Positions 6,990-10,270 of a DNA stretch of 10,270 bases are shown here, piece after piece. Both the position numbers and the translations under genes were made by a program. The notes beneath the pieces were generated by a model. That model saw only the letters and a program-made list of their open reading frames with translations, made no database searches and was not told the DNA's origin. This DNA comes from an uncultured Chloroflexota bacterium (lineage in GTDB: Bacteria; Chloroflexota; Anaerolineae; Caldilineales; Caldilineaceae). Numbering within the stretch: the stretch's first letter is position 1; the number at the start of each line of letters is the position of its first letter. The stretch lies in contig CAIOHJ010000344.1 in the NCBI GenBank assembly GCA_903858085.1, forward strand, positions 1 to 10,270. The letters are read 5' to 3'.

Positions 6990-7172
6990 TTATTCGCCGC
7001 AACGCTGGCCCGCTACTTCTCTTTCTATTCGATTCTCAAGGTGCGAAATCCAGGCTAAGGGAAGAATATAGTCCTTGTCCTTCGCTGCGTCTTCGGCGCC
7101 ACGAATGGAGCAAGCCGTATCCCAGAGCCACTGTTCAATGGATTTTCCGTTGCCGTTATTTTGATTTGCCAT
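6990..7172 (-). pseudogene. Remnant of type I restriction-modification M subunit (HsdM), first about 39 residues only
   Basis: The 60-residue frame begins with an ATG at 7170-7172. Up to residue 39 it reads as the N-terminal helical region of HsdM-type adenine DNA methyltransferases: IEQWLWDTACSIRGAEDAAK then DKDYILPL, matching the family pattern LEQWLWDAACSIRG...KDYILPL. From residue 40 the match stops abruptly (intact HsdM continues with about IFxKRLSDVF), and a stop follows after 21 unrelated residues. The SAM-binding and NPPF motifs are absent, so no methylase is made. The break near base 7055 looks like a deletion or insertion junction. No hsdS or hsdR sequence is in the window. Very probably a relic, though a short peptide could still be translated. 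Confidence 0.7.
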
Positions 7173-7222
7173 GATTTCTGATTGTATTGAATTAACTGAG
7201 GTGTCGTATCTACAAAACGAAC

Positions 7223-7256
7223 CCCATTATATCGTACCAATGGGTCTATGGGATAA
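7223..7256 (-). promoter_or_regulatory. Possible old promoter of the HsdM remnant, overlapped by an inverted repeat
   Basis: A perfect TATAAT on the minus strand (7226-7231) lies 53 bases upstream of the HsdM-remnant ATG. The only -35 candidate is TTATCC (7251-7256), at a long 19-base spacing. The arms CCCATT (7223-7228) and AATGGG (7239-7244) flank ten bases and overlap the -10, as an operator might. Weak evidence. Confidence 0.25.
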
Positions 7257-7258
7257 CC

Positions 7259-7273
7259 GTACGAAAGTCGTAC
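7259..7273. repeat. Short inverted repeat after the PIN toxin gene
   Basis: GTACGA (7259-7264), three bases, then TCGTAC (7268-7273): a perfect 6-base stem with a 3-base loop, 14 bases beyond the vapC stop. No T-run follows on either strand, so it is not a standard intrinsic terminator. Role unknown; it could be an RNA 3'-end hairpin. Confidence 0.35.
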
Positions 7274-7286
7274 AAGCCGCTGAAGA

Positions 7287-7703
7287 TTACTCTGGCTCTA
7301 TTCGAGAAATCTCGCAGTCCTTGACTTTGTCGAAGTCCTCGTCATAGCTGTAGATTTGGCGCATCTTCTTTCGCTCCATTGTCGCAATCGACAATGCGTC
7401 CTCAAAGTCGATGTTGTTATTGCCGTAGATGTCCAGTGCGCGCAGATACTGGCGCCTGTTGGACAGTTTCAGACCAGGCATTGAGAGAATTGGGTACAGT
7501 CGAACGCGGATGTCCTGGTGAGAGAGGTTATACAATCGTTTGGAAGACAAAACAAACACAACCTCGGCAATGACTGACTCTGAGGTGAAGAGCTCTACTT
7601 TGCTGACCTTTGCCTTCTCAAAGAGACGAAAGCAGGCTTCAGCCTTGTCCTGATCGTCTTTGACCAGGTAGCGAATGAAGATATTTGTGTCTATGAAATT
7701 CAT
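7287..7703 (-). CDS. vapC: PIN-domain toxin of a type II toxin-antitoxin pair (VapC-like)
   Basis: A 138-residue PIN-fold ribonuclease; relatives cut tRNA or rRNA when freed from the antitoxin. The acidic Mg2+ site is intact: Asp5 in NFIDTNIFIRYL, Glu47 in SVIAEVVFVL, Asp102 in IDFEDALSIA, and Asp121 or Asp123 in YDEDFDKV. The length is normal for VapC. The start is two bases after the antitoxin stop. There is no good Shine-Dalgarno site of its own, so translation is probably coupled to the antitoxin, which keeps toxin below antitoxin. Codon use is more A/T-rich than in the genes on either side of the island, which suggests acquisition by transfer. All key residues are present, so the toxin should be active. 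The RNA target cannot be read from sequence. Confidence 0.93.
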   Translation of the reverse strand: MNFIDTNIFIRYLVKDDQDKAEACFRLFEKAKVSKVELFTSESVIAEVVFVLSSKRLYNLSHQDIRVRLYPILSMPGLKLSNRRQYLRALDIYGNNNIDFEDALSIATMERKKMRQIYSYDEDFDKVKDCEISRIEPE

Positions 7704-7705
7704 AT

Positions 7706-7981
7706 TTATTGGGAGAGCTTTCTAATCCACTTGTCTTCACGTTCTTCACGCGCACTTCGATGAATCTCATCGAAGTCCTCCGGCGTGTTCAGTGGCGGCA
7801 CAGAACCGAAGGCTTCTTCCAGCGTCATGGGGAGGGGCTCAATTTCAATCTTGTGATCTTTGCCAAGGCGAAATACAACCTTGTCCTGCGCAGAAATCCC
7901 CAAGAACTCTCGAATCTCTACTGGTATGGTTACCTGACCCTTGCTGGTGACTGTTGCAATGAACTCTTTGTCTTTGGCCAT
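7706..7981 (-). CDS. vapB: AbrB/MazE-fold antitoxin of the VapBC pair
   Basis: A 91-residue protein. Residues 6-50 form a swapped-hairpin AbrB/SpoVT DNA-binding domain, with the hallmark FIATVTSKGQVTIPVEIREF (7-26) and a GxxxxDKVVFRL strand. The C-terminal part (52-91) is acidic then basic (EEAFGSVPPLNTPEDFDEI, then REEREDKWIRKL), the typical flexible arm that wraps the PIN toxin's active site. It should neutralise VapC and, with it, repress its own promoter. A perfect AGGAGG (7990-7995) sits eight bases before the ATG, far stronger than anything before vapC. It is first in the two-gene operon. A 15-base palindrome fills the spacer of the likely promoter. Confidence 0.93.
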   Translation of the reverse strand: MAKDKEFIATVTSKGQVTIPVEIREFLGISAQDKVVFRLGKDHKIEIEPLPMTLEEAFGSVPPLNTPEDFDEIHRSAREEREDKWIRKLSQ

Positions 7982-8009
7982 TAGAGTAGCCTCCTGTAAA
8001 TCTAGAAAT

Positions 8010-8037
8010 TTTATATGCTAGTAATACTAGCACGCAA
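8010..8037 (-). promoter_or_regulatory. Likely promoter of the vapBC operon
   Basis: On the minus strand TATAAA (8010-8015) acts as -10, and TTGCGT (8032-8037) as a moderate -35, with a 16-base spacer. The transcript would start near 8003 and carry the AGGAGG site. An alternative pairing, TTGATT then 17 bases then TAGTAT, lies about 17 bases further upstream and would place its -10 within the palindrome. In either case the palindrome overlaps the core promoter. Confidence 0.5.
8017..8031. promoter_or_regulatory. 15-base perfect palindrome, probable VapBC operator
   Basis: GCTAGTA, one central base, TACTAGC: perfect 7-base arms. It occupies 15 of the 16 bases between the -35 and -10 of the likely vapBC promoter. 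This is the expected place and symmetry for an AbrB-fold antitoxin dimer or toxin-antitoxin complex to autoregulate. A further CTAG lies at 8002-8005 and may be an extra half site. Confidence 0.7.
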
Positions 8038-8094
8038 ACCCTTACAAATCAACTAAGTAAGGGATGTTTAGTATTTCTTATTAGTCTTCCGGCT

Positions 8095-8460
8095 TTAGGA
8101 TAATGACTGGTGCAATTTATGCTTACTGCTCCATCTGCTCAAATTGGCGTCTGTGGTGCCATAACGAAGAGCAATGAATTTCTGCCTTGAGCCATTGGCC
8201 AGTAATGCTTCGATCTCCGGTCGAAACTTGTCCAACTTGCTCTTTCCGATTCAGCGAGGACGGCCCAACTTAATCCCCATTTGCTTGAGTGCGGCGAGCG
8301 CCTCTTTGGTTCGCTGGCTTATAAGGTCCCTCGCGATTTCGGCTGCCATTGAAAATGCCATTGCCACGATCTTGGACTGGATTGACCCGTTCAGTTGCCA
8401 GTTGCCTTTGATGGCATAGACATTGATTTGCTTCTGGGTAGCGATTGAAAGGGCTTGTCA
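8095..8460 (-). pseudogene. C-terminal half of a serine recombinase (resolvase/invertase family), broken
   Basis: Read on the minus strand, bases 8457-8254 encode ALSIATQKQINVYAIKGNWQ and then QSKIVAMAFSMAAEIARDLI and SQRTKEALAALKQMGIKLGR. This is the last part of the resolvase catalytic domain with its E-helix (family AEIERDLISxRTKEAL). An in-frame TGA (8251-8253) interrupts the GRPxG hinge. The frame then continues through KSKLDKFRPEIEALLANGS and QKFIALRYGTTDANLSRW, a helix-turn-helix DNA-binding tail, to TAA at 8095-8097. Upstream another in-frame TGA sits at 8458-8460, and about 50 bases beyond it keep only faint resemblance. The catalytic Ser and the first about 90 residues are missing. 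The protein cannot be functional. The even resemblance on both sides of the TGA suggests a fairly recent point lesion after loss of the 5' half. Confidence 0.8.
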
Positions 8461-8754
8461 GGGAATATGTGCGCGGATCGTCAGACTGTCCAACCGTCAC
8501 AAACTGCGGAGTTGTACTGTTACAAGTCCTACACGCAGAGAACGAACGACGGCGAAAAGAAAACCAGCGGTTGGCGGAAGAATTGGCGGCGACGCAGGAG
8601 GCGCTGCGTCAGGTGAACTGCTCAGAGTCCCGACCGTCAGGGAGGGTCTTTCGCTTTCTTGCATTTCCCCGCCATCGGTGCACCTTGTTGCTGCACGACT
8701 TTGAACCGCACCCCCAGCACTTTTGGAGAGGATACCTCAGCGAAGCACATGGAG
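8461..8754. other. Stretch without a supported gene, possible scrambled mobile-element debris
   Basis: No convincing gene. A plus-strand frame is open from 8445 to 8759. Only its middle (about 8525-8625) looks protein-like: HAENERRRKENQRLAEELAA followed by TQEALRQV, a coiled-coil heptad pattern of the kind found near the N-terminus of several transposases (for example IS66-like). The flanking residues look random and no start with a Shine-Dalgarno site is present. The first about 50 bases may be decayed recombinase sequence in the other direction. No RNA gene or terminator is recognised. Confidence 0.3.
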
Positions 8755-8760
8755 TATAAT
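8755..8760 (+). promoter_or_regulatory. Candidate -10 box for the HOT-like dehydrogenase gene
   Basis: A perfect TATAAT at 8755-8760, 69 bases before the chosen ATG. No good -35 hexamer is seen at 16-18 bases upstream, and there is no TGn extension, so it may need an activator or may be fortuitous. The start would be near 8767. Confidence 0.4.
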
Positions 8761-8829
8761 GGGCTCTGAAAATCAGGCCCTGAGCGCACGCGAGAAGGTA
8801 TGGAGCAGGTGAGAGAGGTGGCAGGCGGC

Positions 8830-10128
8830 ATGCATCTTGAAACGATTTTTACGATGGAGAGCGCCAGCATCAAATTTGGGGCTGGCGCGACCCGTGAAGT
8901 GGGCAAAGACATCGTCGATCTGGGGGTCAGGCGGGTCATGGTGGTGACCGACCCCTACCTGGCCATGGGCGAGACTGTGGCGGTGGTGTTGGACTCGCTG
9001 CGGGCTGAGGGGGTGGAGGTGGTGCTTTACGACCGCAGCCGGGTCGAGCCGACCGATGCCTCTTTTTTGGAGGCCATCCACTTTGCCGTGGATGGAAAAT
9101 TTGACGGCTATGTTGCGGTGGGAGGGGGATCCAGCATCGACACGGCCAAGGCGGCCAACCTCTATGCCACCTATCCAGCAGAGTTTCTGGCCTATGTCAA
9201 CCCGCCCATTGGCGAGGGGCGGCCGGTGCCGGGCAAGCTGAAGCCTTTGGTTGCGGTGCCTACCACGGCTGGGACGGGCAGCGAGACGACGGGGGTCGCG
9301 ATCTTCGACTATGAAGCCATGCATGCCAAGACAGGGATCGCACACCGTGCGCTGCGTCCTCTGTTGGGGATCGTCGACCCTGACAACACGCGCACTTTGC
9401 CCGGGCTGGTGGCCGCCTGCACGGGGCTGGATGTCTTGAGCCATGCCTTGGAATCGCTGACCGCGCTGCCTTACACCCAGCGTGCTGCGCCCGACCAGCC
9501 CAGGTTGCGTCCGGCCTACCAGGGGGCCAATCCCATCAGCCAGATCTGGGCAGCGCAGGCCATCGAACTGGCGGCGAAGTATCTGGTGCGTGCGGTGCAG
9601 GATTCGGGGGACGACGAGGCACGCAGCCAGATGTTGATGGCTGCGACGCTGGCTGGCATTGGTTTTGGGAATGCTGGGGTTCATTTGCCCCACGGCATGG
9701 CCTATCCTGTGGCAGGCATGGCGGCATCGTTGTCCAGCCCCTACGTGCCTCAAGCGTACCAGGTCAGCCATGCGTTGGTGCCCCACGGCATGGCGGTGAT
9801 TTTGAACGCGCCGGCGGTCTTTCGGTTTACGGCACCTGCGAACCCGACGTTGCACCTTGAGGCTGCGCGGTTGATGGGGGTGGACATTCGCGGGGCCTTG
9901 CCTGAGGATGCAGGGGATCTGCTTGCGGGCAGATTGGTGGAGTTGCTGCGTGCGGTTGGGATGCCCAACGGGCTGGGGGCGCTGGGGTATGGCGCAGAAC
10001 ATGTGACAGAGCTGGTGGCGGGCACGTTGCCCCAGCACCGGGTGACCAAACTTTCTCCCCGCCCTGCGTCTGCCGAAGATCTGCGTGCGCTTTTTTTGGC
10101 CTCGCTCACCCTCTATCCGCCCCAGTGA
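8830..10128 (+). CDS. Iron-type alcohol dehydrogenase family, hydroxyacid-oxoacid transhydrogenase (HOT/ADHFE1-like)
   Basis: A 432-residue group III (Fe-dependent) dehydrogenase. HOT couples oxidation of 4-hydroxybutyrate to succinic semialdehyde with reduction of 2-oxoglutarate to D-2-hydroxyglutarate, using tightly bound cofactor. Features: FGAGATREVG (16-25), nucleotide loop VGGGSSIDTAKAANLYA (97-113), PTTAGTGSETTGVAIFDY (144-161), and metal ligands Asp201 and His205 (GLDVLSHALES), His288 (LPHGMAYP) and His319 (VPHGMAV). The insert RPAYQGANPISQIWA (227-241) and the end GTLPQHRVTKLSPRP are shared with HOT and not with ordinary Fe-alcohol dehydrogenases such as FucO. The ATG at 8830 is chosen because MHLETIFTMES matches the family start. 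An ATG ten codons earlier (8800) is possible, but its AGAAGG is too close to it. AGAGG about 11 bases before 8830 is a weak ribosome site. The gene stands alone and is convergent with the next one. Family sure; HOT activity likely, though a plain 4-hydroxybutyrate dehydrogenase remains possible. Confidence 0.94.
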   Translation: MHLETIFTMESASIKFGAGATREVGKDIVDLGVRRVMVVTDPYLAMGETVAVVLDSLRAEGVEVVLYDRSRVEPTDASFLEAIHFAVDGKFDGYVAVGGGSSIDTAKAANLYATYPAEFLAYVNPPIGEGRPVPGKLKPLVAVPTTAGTGSETTGVAIFDYEAMHAKTGIAHRALRPLLGIVDPDNTRTLPGLVAACTGLDVLSHALESLTALPYTQRAAPDQPRLRPAYQGANPISQIWAAQAIELAAKYLVRAVQDSGDDEARSQMLMAATLAGIGFGNAGVHLPHGMAYPVAGMAASLSSPYVPQAYQVSHALVPHGMAVILNAPAVFRFTAPANPTLHLEAARLMGVDIRGALPEDAGDLLAGRLVELLRAVGMPNGLGALGYGAEHVTELVAGTLPQHRVTKLSPRPASAEDLRALFLASLTLYPPQ

Positions 10129-10168
10129 GGGTGTTGTCTTTGAGCAAGCAGCCAGGGCGTGTGCGGGG

Positions 10169-10270
10169 TCAGCGCGGCCTCTGCAGCGTCACGGTGCATT
10201 GATCCAGGTAATTGTTCCACCAGTCTTTGCAGGCGCGCGGGTCCATGAACTGGCCGGTATCGCGGACCGC
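10169..10270 (-). CDS. 3' end of an unrecognised protein-coding gene (5' part outside window)
   Basis: On the minus strand one frame runs from the window edge for 33 codons to a TGA (10169-10171). It reads VRDTGQFMDPRACKDWWNNY and then LDQCTVTLQRPR. The codons are GC-rich in the third position, like the neighbouring real genes, and the peptide has a protein-like mix with Trp and Cys. I do not recognise the family. It converges on the HOT-like gene with a 40-base gap and no clear terminator between them. It could be chance reading, as only 102 bases are visible. Confidence 0.5.
   Translation of the reverse strand, partial: AVRDTGQFMDPRACKDWWNNYLDQCTVTLQRPR

Noticed and set aside
8174..8419. 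81-codon plus-strand frame
   Set aside because: It is the complement of the recombinase remnant, which has clear family motifs on the minus strand.
8629..8665. Possible terminator hairpin before a T-rich stretch
   Set aside because: The stem is only about four base pairs with a loose loop, and the T-rich part is interrupted.
8773..10038. 421-codon minus-strand frame
   Set aside because: His/Arg/Gln-rich shadow of the HOT-like gene.
10129..10168. Bidirectional terminator between the two convergent genes at the right end
   Set aside because: No inverted repeat with a T-run could be found in the 40 bases.

Overview
The window is bacterial DNA with two compositions. Most of it (about 1-6880 and 8780-10270) is strongly GC-rich, with short gaps between genes, TTGACA/TATAAT-type promoters and Shine-Dalgarno sites. 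The middle (about 6880-8760) is visibly richer in A and T and has sparse or broken genes. The protein set and composition are compatible with a high-GC Chloroflexota-type bacterium (Caldilinea-like). That assignment is an inference from general resemblance, not a measured placement.

Left part, all on the minus strand and read from right to left: an SIS-domain sugar-phosphate isomerase/deaminase of the AgaS type (5708-6748), a PfkB sugar kinase (4707-5696), a GatZ/KbaZ-family protein (3407-4636), a subtilisin-like S8 peptidase without a signal peptide (1658-3361), an EamA/DMT-type membrane transporter (726-1601), and the N-terminal two-fifths or so of a CCA tRNA nucleotidyltransferase/poly(A) polymerase (1-658). 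The first three look like one catabolic operon for an amino sugar or ketohexose phosphate of the tagatose type. The SIS protein would deaminate or isomerise, and PfkB would phosphorylate. The GatZ-like protein would either support a bisphosphate aldolase encoded elsewhere or act as a tagatose/fructose-6-phosphate epimerase. A consensus -35 (TTGACA), a 17-base spacer and a weaker -10 lie upstream of the SIS gene. They are followed at about +3 to +26 by a dyad with perfect 8-base arms, the layout expected of a repressed sugar operon. The tRNA nucleotidyltransferase has its own TATAAT promoter so close to the ATG that its mRNA would be nearly leaderless.

Middle part: a decayed accessory island. 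It holds a fragment matching only the first about 39 residues of a type I restriction-modification HsdM subunit (6990-7172), an intact VapBC-type toxin-antitoxin pair (PIN toxin 7287-7703, AbrB-type antitoxin 7706-7981), and the C-terminal half of a serine recombinase with an in-frame TGA (8095-8460). A 15-base perfect palindrome fills the spacer of the likely vapBC promoter. The remaining about 300 bases up to 8754 hold no gene I can support.

Right part: a plus-strand iron-type alcohol dehydrogenase family gene (8830-10128) that closely resembles hydroxyacid-oxoacid transhydrogenase (HOT/ADHFE1). It converges on the 3' end of an unrecognised minus-strand gene (10169-10270).

No RNA gene, CRISPR array, complete insertion sequence or convincing intrinsic terminator was found.
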